The notes under the pieces were generated by a model. The model was given only the letters and a program-made list of their open reading frames with translations. It made no database searches and was not told where the DNA came from. The translations under genes and the position numbers were made by a program. From contig NZ_JBOITM010000068.1 in NCBI RefSeq assembly GCF_050717535.1, positions 83,404 to 147,403 on the forward strand: a DNA stretch of 64,000 bases, given 5' to 3'. Origin of the DNA: Clostridium_AD sp050717535. Its GTDB lineage: Bacteria > Bacillota > Clostridia > Clostridiales > Clostridiaceae. Every line of letters starts with the position of its first letter. Positions within the stretch are counted from its first letter, which is position 1. This document shows positions 7,950-16,468 of the stretch, in pieces.

Positions 7950-9584
7950 TTATTTAACTTTAGACTCATTCCATTCTTTTGCATAATCTTCTAATACTTT
8001 ATAAAGAATTTTTCCAATTTTAGAATAAGATTCATCGCTTAGATTGGCAAGTGATATTCTGATAGCCCATTCTGGCCCGTGGAATCCACTACTACCTAAT
8101 AACACTATGGAAGATTGCTCCGCTAGACGTATGAGAATGTCTACTGGTTTATAATTTTGTCGTAAATATTGCGCAAATTCGTCATTATAATTTTTGCCTG
8201 CCCACTCCAGTAAATCAAATTGAGTATAGTAAGAAGCATCCAAGGGTTGTAACTGCAAATCTAATCCCAATCCTTCGAACAAAAGTCTTTTACGGTTACG
8301 ACAAATATCCTTTGTTAACTGTTTATATCTATTTTCTTCATCTGTTATAGCAAATAACGAAAAAAATGCCATTTGAACTTGTTGTGGTGTAGATAACCCT
8401 GCGGTATGATTAAGTGCTACCTGACGGCTATCTGCTACTATTCTATTGATAAATGGAATACTATCAGGATTAGTAGAAATTCCACCGTATCTTCTTCTTG
8501 CTCTTTCCTTTTTATCCTCATCTTGCTCTCTTAATAATTTATCAAATACATTGTCTTCATAGAGTGAAATAGTTCCAAGACGCCACCCTGTTACACCAAA
8601 ATATTTTGAATAAGAATATACTCCAATTGTATTATAGGGTAAATCTGTCATTAATGAACGAAAATCGTCTACAAAAGTACCATAAACATCATCCGAAATA
8701 ATCATTAAATCAGGATTGTTATTTTTGACAATATTTTTTAATTGTTTAACAGTTTCTGATTTTATAGCAACAGAACCTGGATTACTTGGATTAACTATAA
8801 ATAATGCCTTTATATTTGAATCACTTATTTTATCAATTTCACTGGAAGAGTATTGCCATGTATGTCTACCATCCTCAGTTGTTTCGTCAGCCAAGACCTC
8901 AACAACTTCAAAATTATAACGTGGTAAATGAGGTATCTCAAGATAAGGTGTAAAAATCGGTGCCATAAGTGCAATCTTATCTCCCTTTAACAATATATTG
9001 TTTGCAATTAATGTATCAAAAATATAGCACATTGCTGCCGTTGCACCTTCAACCGCAAATGTCTTAAACTTTCCTGGAAATATGCCATTGTAACATAACT
9101 CCTGAATAAGATAATCATTGACTACAATTTCAACATGTTCTAACATTCTATCTGGTTTTGGATAATTATCACCAATAATTCCATCTACTAATTCATAAAT
9201 CCAGTCATCCGAATTAAATTCCTTTACTGTTATGCCATAATTAATCATTTTAATAAGGAGCTCAATTCCTGGGGAATCTTTATATTTTTTTGTAAAGTCT
9301 ACAAAATGCTCTGTAATTCCTTCTTTTTTTGGCATTCCAGCTAAATCGCCTTGACTCCAAGCCCTACGACTTTCCCCCACCGCGAATTGACCAAAGGTGA
9401 AAAAGGCTTCTCTTGGAGATGCTGCAATCCAGTTGGGATTTCCTCTGCCTGCATCCAAAAGTGCCTGTGTACTATTTTTCTTTGATTCCTCAGCAAGATT
9501 GATTAATTTATCCTTAAGTTCAAAAGGACTTATTTCACCATAAACTTCTTCTATTTCTTTACGTTGAAGACTTAATTTATCCAA
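7950..9584 (-). CDS. aspD: Aspartate 4-decarboxylase (bifunctional aminotransferase)
   Basis: A 544-residue fold-type I PLP enzyme of the length typical of aspartate beta-decarboxylase, which turns L-aspartate into L-alanine and CO2. Visible marks are the GRGNPNWIAASPREAFFTFG N-terminus, the aminotransferase-like NPSNPGS and ISDDVYGTF segments, the Schiff-base lysine in YSYSKYFGVTGWRLG (K327) and the C-terminal RISLANL with the substrate arginine. With an aspartate/alanine antiporter this reaction can generate proton motive force, but no such antiporter is in the window. The ATG follows the GGGGGTATTAA region. Monocistronic. Confidence 0.93.
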   Translation of the reverse strand: MDKLSLQRKEIEEVYGEISPFELKDKLINLAEESKKNSTQALLDAGRGNPNWIAASPREAFFTFGQFAVGESRRAWSQGDLAGMPKKEGITEHFVDFTKKYKDSPGIELLIKMINYGITVKEFNSDDWIYELVDGIIGDNYPKPDRMLEHVEIVVNDYLIQELCYNGIFPGKFKTFAVEGATAAMCYIFDTLIANNILLKGDKIALMAPIFTPYLEIPHLPRYNFEVVEVLADETTEDGRHTWQYSSSEIDKISDSNIKALFIVNPSNPGSVAIKSETVKQLKNIVKNNNPDLMIISDDVYGTFVDDFRSLMTDLPYNTIGVYSYSKYFGVTGWRLGTISLYEDNVFDKLLREQDEDKKERARRRYGGISTNPDSIPFINRIVADSRQVALNHTAGLSTPQQVQMAFFSLFAITDEENRYKQLTKDICRNRKRLLFEGLGLDLQLQPLDASYYTQFDLLEWAGKNYNDEFAQYLRQNYKPVDILIRLAEQSSIVLLGSSGFHGPEWAIRISLANLSDESYSKIGKILYKVLEDYAKEWNESKVK

Positions 9585-9705
9585 TTTTAATACCCCCTAG
9601 TCTATAATAAACTACTGTTTAATCTTATTTATTATGCCTAAATAATATCTTTTTAAACCGGTTTAGATATATATATAGTATATAAAGAAAGAAACTAGTA
9701 GAAAA

Positions 9706-9737
9706 TACAAAAGCCACCTTATAAGGTGACTTTTGTA
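9706..9737 (-). terminator. Terminator of the cold-shock gene
   Basis: TACAAAAGCCACCTT pairs with the following AAGGTGACTTTTGTA with one mismatch, and a T-rich tail follows on the minus strand. It sits 15 bp after the stop codon. Confidence 0.75.
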
Positions 9738-9751
9738 GTATAAATATTAAT

Positions 9752-9949
9752 TTATATTGCTGAAACTTCAATTGCTTGAAGTCCCTTAGGTCCTTCTTCT
9801 GTTTCAAACTGAACTTTTTGACCTTCGTCAAAACTCTTTCTTGCATCTTGAATTGCAGATACGTGAACAAAAATATCTTTTTCACCTTCTACTTCAATAA
9901 ATCCAAATCCTTTTTCTGCGTTAAACCATTTTACTGTTCCGATTTTCAT
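9752..9949 (-). CDS. Cold-shock protein, CspA family
   Basis: A 65-residue OB-fold RNA chaperone. The RNA-binding motifs RNP1 (KGFGFIE) and RNP2 (DIFVHVSAI) are intact, along with GTVKWFNAEK and the C-terminal EGPKGLQAIEV. The start is the ATG at 9949, 5 bp after GGAGGATA. An upstream in-frame extension of nine residues lacks a ribosome site and is not part of the protein. The roughly 70-bp leader contains the palindrome-like ATGCATTAATTTTGCAT, which could fold as in temperature-responsive csp leaders. Confidence 0.95.
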   Translation of the reverse strand: MKIGTVKWFNAEKGFGFIEVEGEKDIFVHVSAIQDARKSFDEGQKVQFETEEGPKGLQAIEVSAI

Positions 9950-10086
9950 TATTATCCTCCAAATACAAAACACCATTTTGTAAGATGCATTAATTTTGCA
10001 TCAACAATGTTCCATTAACAATATACCATAACTTTCAAAAAATATCAATTCTATATGTCTATGTTTTTATTGCAGATTCTTAACTA

Positions 10087-10959
10087 CTATTTTAAATCAC
10101 TTATAAAATTAGGAAGATCAAAGCATGATTTTGCAATCTTATTTGTTAAATAACGAGTTTCAGCAGGCAATCTATTTACATCCATATCACTAGGGTCATA
10201 AACATCTGAAGCCATTGTAAAACTCCATAATCCACCTGGATATGTTGGAACAAAAGCTATATAGGTTTTTACAATTTTAAAATTATTCTTTAATATTCTT
10301 CTTGTATTCTCAATTATATTACGATGTATCATTGGAGATTCACTTTGACAAACCATTACTCCATCAGTTTTTAATGTGTTTTTCACATTTTTATAAAATT
10401 CTTCTCCAAACAAATCCTTAGCAGGACCCTCAGGATCTGGTGAATCCACCATAATTATATCATATTTAATATCAGTGGTTTTTACATATTCAACACCATC
10501 TCCGAATTTAAAATTGACTCTATCGTCAAAATCAGAGCCGCCACTTATTTCCGGTAGATATTTTATACATTCTTTTGTAACTACTTCGTCTAGTTCCACC
10601 ATATCAATTGTTTCAAGGTCCTTGTATTTTGATAGTTCTCTTACCGCTCCACAGTCTCCTCCACCAATTACCAACACATCTTTTGGATTTTTATGAGTAA
10701 GTACTGGAATATGAGTAATCATTTCATTATATATAAAACCGTCTGCAGAAGTAGTCTGCATTACCCCATCAAGCACAAGACAAGGTCCAAATGCCGCAGA
10801 ATCAATAAGTGCTACCTCTTGGTATGGAGATTTAGAGTAAGAAAAACATTTATTAACTTTATAAGTGATTTTTAAATTTTTCTTTTCAACTTCAACTTCC
10901 TCAAACCACAGTTCATTATCTATTTCTTTAAAGTACTTTGGCAGTTCATTCATTTTCAT
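10087..10959 (-). CDS. speE: Spermidine synthase (polyamine aminopropyltransferase)
   Basis: A 290-residue protein with an N-terminal beta-hairpin domain (ELWFEEVEVEKKNLKITYKV) and a Rossmann methyltransferase-like core. Visible SpeE motifs are SPYQEVALID, LVLDGVMQTT, DVLVIGGGDCGAVRELSKY (nucleotide-binding glycines), MVELDEVV and the catalytic-loop IMVDSPDPEGPA. It transfers the aminopropyl group of decarboxylated S-adenosylmethionine to putrescine. The start is the ATG behind GGAGGAATT. No speD, speA or speB lies next to it, so the rest of the pathway must be elsewhere. Confidence 0.94.
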   Translation of the reverse strand: MKMNELPKYFKEIDNELWFEEVEVEKKNLKITYKVNKCFSYSKSPYQEVALIDSAAFGPCLVLDGVMQTTSADGFIYNEMITHIPVLTHKNPKDVLVIGGGDCGAVRELSKYKDLETIDMVELDEVVTKECIKYLPEISGGSDFDDRVNFKFGDGVEYVKTTDIKYDIIMVDSPDPEGPAKDLFGEEFYKNVKNTLKTDGVMVCQSESPMIHRNIIENTRRILKNNFKIVKTYIAFVPTYPGGLWSFTMASDVYDPSDMDVNRLPAETRYLTNKIAKSCFDLPNFISDLK

Positions 10960-11203
10960 AATAATTCCTCCATTATAATAAATATACCTATCCGTTATAT
11001 CTCAAAAAGATAGCACTCCAAGTATATCATAAATACTTGAAAATTCAATAAATCCAAAACTATTTTCTGATAACCCATTTGTAACATCTAAAATACGTAT
11101 TATTAACTAATTCTGACCAAAATCATAACATATACTTTACAATGGTCTGCTAGAATAATTGAGACAGATACATTTCAGATAAATATTTTATACATAAGTG
11201 ACT

Positions 11204-11233
11204 TTGACAGTTTTAGTTTTATTAATCTAATAA
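11204..11233 (+). promoter_or_regulatory. Possible promoter for the 150-residue unknown protein
   Basis: A perfect TTGACA (11204-11209) with TAATAA 18 bp downstream (11228-11233). The -10 box runs almost into the ribosome site of the gene at 11258, so the transcript would have a very short leader. Confidence 0.4.
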
Positions 11234-11257
11234 TTTATTAGAAAGGTGAGGATTAAA

Positions 11258-11710
11258 ATGAAAAAAGAACAATTGCTATATAACATAATTTTTCCAGAAG
11301 ATCAGGACCCGAGTTATATTAATTATGGCTATTTCATAGGGAGGAACAGAACAAGCATATATAAATTAAAAGCTAGCCTTAATGAAAGTCAACTAAACGC
11401 AACAATAATTAGCGATGGTAATAATGAAAGTGCTTTTTTTGCTAAGGTTTTTCAAAATGAAGTAGAAAGATTCCTAAAAATAGTAGATGAATTTAATTTT
11501 CAACAAATCAATATAAATAGTCACTATCTCAGTGAAATAAAGTACATGTTTGGAGAAGAAGTAATTTATAACAGAAAAAAAGCATACAAGGCACCCCAGT
11601 ATCACTATTCACAAAAATACACTAATGGAATAAAAGATTGGAAAATACCATACATAATAACATCAGATACAATAAAGGAACATAAACCAACCTTAAAGAA
11701 AGCAATCTAA
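11258..11710 (+). CDS. Unknown soluble protein
   Basis: A 150-residue hydrophilic protein with no signal peptide or membrane segment. The ATG at 11258 is used because AAAGGTGAGG lies directly upstream. An in-frame GTG at 11246 would sit inside that site. The sequence starts KKEQLLYNIIFPEDQDPSYINYG, has a central region rich in Asn and Gln, and ends in a Tyr/Lys-rich tail. I recognise no family. It probably shares a transcript with the 52-residue ORF 42 bp downstream, which ends in a strong terminator. Confidence 0.7.
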   Translation: MKKEQLLYNIIFPEDQDPSYINYGYFIGRNRTSIYKLKASLNESQLNATIISDGNNESAFFAKVFQNEVERFLKIVDEFNFQQININSHYLSEIKYMFGEEVIYNRKKAYKAPQYHYSQKYTNGIKDWKIPYIITSDTIKEHKPTLKKAI

Positions 11711-11752
11711 TTTATATAAATTTCTAAAACTCAAATTAACAGGAGGCGGAAT

Positions 11753-11911
11753 ATGCTGATTACATGTTTACCAGAAGAAATCTTGCTGGAGGTACTAGAA
11801 CGAACATGTAAATATACAATAGATAATGAAGTTTTTGAAGAAGCAAAAAAAATATATGATAAAAAGATTTTAGAAAGATCTAAAGCGAAAAAAAAAGAAA
11901 GCAAATCATAG
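11753..11911 (+). CDS. Small protein, 52 residues, unknown
   Basis: The ATG at 11753 sits 6 bp after a perfect AGGAGG. The ORF encodes an acidic/amphipathic N-terminal helix (CLPEEILLEVLERTCKY) and a very lysine-rich C-terminus (KILERSKAKKKESKS). The stop lies inside the stem of the following terminator. The strong ribosome site, the coding-like codon pattern and the adjacent terminator support translation. Function not recognised. Confidence 0.6.
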   Translation: MLITCLPEEILLEVLERTCKYTIDNEVFEEAKKIYDKKILERSKAKKKESKS

Positions 11912-11925
11912 CTTTCTTTTTTTTT
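11894..11925 (+). terminator. Intrinsic terminator after the 52-residue ORF
   Basis: AAAGAAAGC and GCTTTCTTT flank an 8-nt loop and run into a T tract. The last codons of the small ORF form the left arm. Confidence 0.85.
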
Positions 11926-11966
11926 GCTTTTAACTTTCCAAGTTCCCCACTAAACCCTTCTGCGTC

Positions 11967-12407
11967 TTAAGCCAATAATTCCTTCACAAGAGGATTTATC
12001 TTTCTGCTATCATACTTTCCTTTTAATTTAGGAATAACAGCCTTCATAGTCTTTCCCATATCACTATTTCCCTTAAATGCATTTTCTGCAATAACTTCAC
12101 TGATAATTGCCTTTGCTTCCTCGTCAGTAAATTGTTTTGGCATATAACCTAAGAACATTTCGATAGCAATTTCTGTCTCAGCTATAATTTCTTCATTGCT
12201 CGCTTGCTTTGCATAACTAAGAGTTTCATTTAATTGTTTAATTGTTTTTTCAATAATACCAATTAACTCATCATCTGTAATTTCTTTTTTAGAATCCATT
12301 TCTTTGTTTTTAACATCAGCCATTAAAGTTCTTAGTGCAGTGAGTCTTACCTTATCCCTAGCCTTCATATATTTAATAATATCATCTTTTAATGTTTGTT
12401 TTAACAT
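11967..12407 (-). CDS. GatB/YqeY domain protein
   Basis: A 146-residue all-helical protein related to the tail domain of the GatB amidotransferase subunit. Typical marks are LKDDIIKYMKARDKVRLTALRTL at the start, EMFLGYMPKQFTDEEAKAII in the middle and DMGKTMKAVIPKLKGKYD near the end. The start is the ATG at 12407 behind AGGAGGTATATAC. A 13-residue upstream extension has no ribosome site. YqeY proteins bind tRNA-like partners, but their precise role is not established. Monocistronic. Confidence 0.9.
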   Translation of the reverse strand: MLKQTLKDDIIKYMKARDKVRLTALRTLMADVKNKEMDSKKEITDDELIGIIEKTIKQLNETLSYAKQASNEEIIAETEIAIEMFLGYMPKQFTDEEAKAIISEVIAENAFKGNSDMGKTMKAVIPKLKGKYDSRKINPLVKELLA

Positions 12408-12560
12408 ATGTATATACCTCCTAAATTTTTCAATACTTTTCAGCAAGTTATCTTGTTATCTTGCCAAAATTATACTGATATATACACATTATACACTTAT
12501 TAAGATAATCTTGTATGCAGTCCCATATTGTGAATATCAAAATCGGTTGTTCTTTAATGC

Positions 12561-12989
12561 TTATAAAAAAATCAAATCTATGCCTTTCTCTTCCATAAAC
12601 TTAATATACTCCTCTTTACAATTACAAGGTTTCACACAAGTGCAAAATTCATTACCTATAGTTTTCATCAAATCTTTTCTATTATCCTCATAATTTATTT
12701 TATCTTTTTTTAATCCTTCTAATAATATATAAATAATAAACATTGTAGCTGCAAGACCTAAAAATATAATCAAATCAAATGTTTTTATAGCAGTTTGTAG
12801 ACTTTTATTTTCAAAAACAGCTGTTGCATAAGATATGTATCTATCGTTAAACAAGAGCATATAAACCCCAAGCAAGCAAGCTATTCCTGTAAGTAAGGGC
12901 AATGAAGCTTTCTTGTTATCTAACTTTTGTTTTAATTCGCATAACTTGTCACTTTTCTTTTTCGTTGAATAACTAAGTTTTAATTCCAT
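12561..12989 (-). CDS. Two-pass membrane protein with C-terminal Cys cluster
   Basis: A 142-residue protein with a basic coiled N-terminus, two hydrophobic segments (about residues 29-47 and 71-91) and a cytoplasmic tail carrying FCTCVKPCNCKEE, that is C-x-C-x3-C-x-C. The four closely spaced cysteines could bind a metal or form disulfides. No family recognised. It lies alone between the YqeY-like gene and the MORN gene, on the opposite strand to the latter. Confidence 0.65.
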   Translation of the reverse strand: MELKLSYSTKKKSDKLCELKQKLDNKKASLPLLTGIACLLGVYMLLFNDRYISYATAVFENKSLQTAIKTFDLIIFLGLAATMFIIYILLEGLKKDKINYEDNRKDLMKTIGNEFCTCVKPCNCKEEYIKFMEEKGIDLIFL

Positions 12990-13183
12990 CTAAACACACC
13001 CTCATATAATTATTTCATTACTCAATTAAATTATGATTTTATATTGTAATTTATTACTTTTAAAAAAATAACATACATTTTTAGTAAATTATGTTACAAT
13101 GTATTAAGTGTTAATATAATTATAGTAGGTTAAAATAATGGATAAATATTTTTTAATAACTAGAAAAAGAAGGAGTCTTTATA

Positions 13184-13402
13184 ATGGATGATGTGGTTAC
13201 AAAATATTATTCTGACGGTAGTAGATATGTAGGTGAATTTAAAAATCAAAAACCCTATGGTGTTGGTACTTTTTATTTTAATAGTGGAGATAAATATATA
13301 GGTAAATTTAAATATAATGGTCCAAATGGAATGGGTACTGCCTATAATTCCGATGGATCCGTATATTATGAAGGTGAATGGAAAAATGGGAAACCTAAAT
13401 AA
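13184..13402 (+). CDS. Short MORN-repeat protein
   Basis: A 72-residue protein made almost wholly of three MORN repeats of about 22-23 residues, with the Y-x-G-x-[FW]-x-[NG]-x-x-x-x-G-x-G core: YVGEFKNQKPYGVGTF, YIGKFKYNGPNGMGTA and YEGEWKNGKPK (the last one partial). MORN modules form beta-hairpin rods and often bind lipids or proteins. The ATG follows AGAAGGAG. The reading frame ends shortly before a terminator, so the small size is probably real rather than a truncation. Confidence 0.8.
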   Translation: MDDVVTKYYSDGSRYVGEFKNQKPYGVGTFYFNSGDKYIGKFKYNGPNGMGTAYNSDGSVYYEGEWKNGKPK

Positions 13403-13428
13403 TATTCTAACTATTCAAAAAAATTTTT

Positions 13429-13455
13429 GAAGGCTAATACCTTCTTTTTTTTCTT
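13429..13455 (+). terminator. Terminator of the MORN gene
   Basis: Short stem GAAGG/CCTTC with a 6-nt loop and a long T tract. The stem is weak but the tail is good. Confidence 0.65.
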
Positions 13456-13662
13456 TTAAATCTAATATTTTTCTCCACTACTACTTATGCGAGAATTCCT
13501 TCACATTGATAGTATTTTACAATCTACAGTATTTTACAATATTATAAAATAGGCTTTTTAAAATAAAAACAGTATGATAGAATTAGACAGAATACATTTT
13601 GTATTAATATCAATATATATATAGTTATTATTGTGTATATTTCAACAAAGGGAGAGATTTTA

Positions 13663-14616
13663 TTGATAACTTATATTAATAGTGAAGTTCATGAATTTAA
13701 AGACATAGAAAAGGCTTTTGTGAATAAAACAACCAATGCTGACAAAGTGTTTTGGCTTAATATTAATAATCCAACTGATGATGATTTTGTTTTTTTAAAA
13801 GATAAATTTAATTTTCATCATCTTTCTATTGACGACTGTATTCGAAGGAGTAAGAGGAGTAAAATAAGTGACTATAAGCATTATCATTTTTTAAATATAG
13901 CCACTTCAGATAGCCATCCAAATAATACATTCTCTTACAACAACATATATATATTTCTTAGCTCAAATTATATTATAACAATACATTATGGTGAAAATAA
14001 ATTATTAAATAAGATTGTTAATGACATAGCCAACGGCTTAGACATTGTTTCTAAAGGAAGTGATTTTGTTTTATATCATATTCTTGATGAAGCCATAGAC
14101 CAATTATTTATTATAACAGACAAAGTTGAAGAAAGAATTAATAGTTTAGAGGAAGAAACCATGAACAACCCTGTTCAAAGTACCCTTAATAATATTATGA
14201 ATGTAAAAAAAAGTGTTATTAAGCTACGGCGTGTTGTTTCTCCTTTGCGGGAAGTATTAAATACTCTTTTGAGACATGATGATATTATAACTGAGAAATA
14301 TAGATTGTATTTCTCTGATATATATGACCATATACTACGAATATATGATTTAATTGAATCTGACCATGAAATGGTTACATCTTGTTTAGAACTTTATTCT
14401 TCACAATTATCTAATTCCATGAACAGTGTAATGAAGTTTTTAACTATAATCTCTACAATAATGATGCCCCTCACAATTATAACTGGAATTTATGGTATGA
14501 ATTTTGTAAACATGCCCGAATTACGTGCTAAATATAGTTATTTCATAGTTATATTTATAATGATTTTTAGTTCACTATTCGAAATCTTATTTTTTAAAAA
14601 GAAAAAGTGGTTATAA
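13663..14616 (+). CDS. CorA-type divalent cation transporter
   Basis: A 317-residue protein with a large cytoplasmic N-terminal domain, a long helix region (IDQLFIITDKVEERINSLEEE onward) and two C-terminal membrane segments. The signature pore-mouth tripeptide Gly-Met-Asn is present (residues 278-280, in GIYGMNF) at the end of the first membrane helix. CorA proteins form pentameric channels for Mg2+ and sometimes Co2+ or Ni2+. A TTG at 13663 behind AAAGGGAGAG is preferred over an upstream in-frame GTG at 13633. Monocistronic. Confidence 0.88.
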   Translation: MITYINSEVHEFKDIEKAFVNKTTNADKVFWLNINNPTDDDFVFLKDKFNFHHLSIDDCIRRSKRSKISDYKHYHFLNIATSDSHPNNTFSYNNIYIFLSSNYIITIHYGENKLLNKIVNDIANGLDIVSKGSDFVLYHILDEAIDQLFIITDKVEERINSLEEETMNNPVQSTLNNIMNVKKSVIKLRRVVSPLREVLNTLLRHDDIITEKYRLYFSDIYDHILRIYDLIESDHEMVTSCLELYSSQLSNSMNSVMKFLTIISTIMMPLTIITGIYGMNFVNMPELRAKYSYFIVIFIMIFSSLFEILFFKKKKWL

Positions 14617-14620
14617 TATA

Positions 14621-14652
14621 AAAATAAACACCAAATGAATGGTGTTTATTTT
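14621..14652. terminator. Bidirectional terminator between the CorA and chemoreceptor genes
   Basis: Perfect 12-bp arms AAAATAAACACC/GGTGTTTATTTT around an 8-nt loop, between two convergent genes. It is A/T-tailed on both sides. Confidence 0.85.
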
Positions 14653-14656
14653 GTTA

Positions 14657-16213
14657 TCATATGAATCTGTCTATTAAAAACCCATATTGAATGATACCTT
14701 TTGTTTTAAGTCTAGGACATGTTATGTATTTCCAGAAGCTATCTGTCATTTCTGCTTTAATAAGGGGAGTTACAAAACTTTCTCTCCTTTTCTCAAGTAC
14801 ATCCTTATCTTCAGCACTAAATCCACATAGATTGAATCCAATATCACTTACACTTGATGAAATATAAATTGTTCCAAATTCATCAGTTATAGAAACTGAA
14901 TCACAACCTAATTCATTTTTAAGATTATCTAGATCACTTTGCTTGAGCTCACTGTCAATATCGATTTTTTGAAGGTGGCTACCAATTTTTAACAAGGATT
15001 CTACATTAATTGTTCTCTCAGAAATTTTTTCTTGAAGATATGAGCTTTCTCCAAATGCTTCATTAGCTAAAGTATCCATACCTATAAGTGAATTGCTCAC
15101 TTCATGTGAAGATGCACTTATTTGCTGGCTAACAGCTGAAGTCCTTTCTGTAATACGTGCAAGACCTTCTATAAACTCCTTTACTTGCTGGTTATTTTCA
15201 CATAGAATTTTATTTGTTTTCTTAACTTCTTTAAATTCTTTTGAAACTGTATCAATAATTTCATATATAGCAGACAATGCTGAAATAGTATCCCTAGTAA
15301 TATTAGTTCCTATTTCTGTTTTTGCCTGGACTTCATTCATCATTTTTCGTGATAAGATTATGTCATCTTGAATACCCTTTGTGACATAAATAATATTAGT
15401 TCCTGCCTCTTTAGCTTGATATGCAAGCTTTTTAACCTCATCTGCAACTACAGCAAACCCTCTACCGCTTTCACCTGCTCTAGCTGCTTCTATTGCGGCA
15501 TTAAGCGCAAGTAAATTAGTTTGATCAGCAATTTCTAAAATTGAATCAACTATGTTATTTATTCCAGAAGATTTTTTTTCTAATCCATCAGAAATTTCCA
15601 CAACATTGTCTACTGATGTTTTTATCTGGAGCATTTGATTATTCATTGAATTAGATGCTTTATTACAGTTTTCAACCTGTAAATTAGCCTTTTGACTGAC
15701 TTGCAAGGCCTTATCAACTTCTTCACTTTGAACATTCACAGAAGAAACTATTTTATCAAGCAAATCAGATATTTCTATTACTTTTTCTTGTTGATCTCCC
15801 ATGTCACTGGCTACATCACTTATGGCCAGTGTTATTTCTCCAGAGGCTTTCTTAAGCTCAGAAGATATTGTAACTAGTCTTTTCATAACTTTAATAACTT
15901 GGCAAGAAGAAACTAACATCGATCTATTTAGCTTCGACATAAATTCAACTAGGTCTTTTACTATAGACGGTGTTTTTTCTGTCAATATCAGCGGATCATT
16001 TTTCGCAGCTTTCACTAAATTCATTTCTGTATTTGTGTTGTATTCCTTTGAATCCGCAGAAAATCCTGAAAATATTACTATTCTATAAATAATGAAATCA
16101 GCTATTAACCATAAGAACAAAAATAAGCTTCCTAAGAGTGTATTTAGAAAAAACATACTAATAGTATCTACTGCAATAATACAGTTCAAAATAATTATTA
16201 TTTTCTTTAGCAT
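14657..16213 (-). CDS. Methyl-accepting chemotaxis protein with C-terminal sensor-like tail
   Basis: A 518-residue receptor. Two hydrophobic segments near the N-terminus (about residues 5-45) have no extracellular ligand domain between them. A long coiled coil follows, with the conserved hairpin tip IADQTNLLALNAAIEAARAGE and GFAVVADEVKKLA. After the signalling domain comes a roughly 110-residue globular tail containing LGCDSVSITDEFGTIYISSS and FWKYITCPRLK, which resembles a small cytoplasmic sensor domain. The start at 16213 follows AAAGGAGAG. This layout suggests that it senses an internal signal. No other chemotaxis genes adjoin it. Confidence 0.88.
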   Translation of the reverse strand: MLKKIIIILNCIIAVDTISMFFLNTLLGSLFLFLWLIADFIIYRIVIFSGFSADSKEYNTNTEMNLVKAAKNDPLILTEKTPSIVKDLVEFMSKLNRSMLVSSCQVIKVMKRLVTISSELKKASGEITLAISDVASDMGDQQEKVIEISDLLDKIVSSVNVQSEEVDKALQVSQKANLQVENCNKASNSMNNQMLQIKTSVDNVVEISDGLEKKSSGINNIVDSILEIADQTNLLALNAAIEAARAGESGRGFAVVADEVKKLAYQAKEAGTNIIYVTKGIQDDIILSRKMMNEVQAKTEIGTNITRDTISALSAIYEIIDTVSKEFKEVKKTNKILCENNQQVKEFIEGLARITERTSAVSQQISASSHEVSNSLIGMDTLANEAFGESSYLQEKISERTINVESLLKIGSHLQKIDIDSELKQSDLDNLKNELGCDSVSITDEFGTIYISSSVSDIGFNLCGFSAEDKDVLEKRRESFVTPLIKAEMTDSFWKYITCPRLKTKGIIQYGFLIDRFI

Positions 16214-16360
16214 ATTTGACTCTCCTTTGATGTTTTCTATAGAAACTCGATTATAAATCATTTCTATTTCTACATTATATTATTAAGTAAAGTAATTCGA
16301 TGCAAAACGTACTTTTCCTTTAATACATTTTAATATCCAATTAGATATATTTGCAATCAA

Positions 16361-16400
16361 TAAGATGCCACTTGCCACGTTAGTGGCAAGTGGCATCTTA
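16361..16400. terminator. Perfect 18-bp hairpin downstream of the AEC transporter
   Basis: TAAGATGCCACTTGCCAC (16361-16378) and its exact complement (16383-16400) enclose a GTTA loop. It lies after the AEC transporter stop and before the chemoreceptor start, so it probably ends the former. T tracts beside it are poor. Its core GCCACTTGCCACGT recurs at 62152-62165. Confidence 0.6.
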
Positions 16401-16468
16401 TTGTTATTACTATGTTAACACAAAAGGCATCTCAAATAACTGCAAGATAGAACTGATAGCTGAAATTG

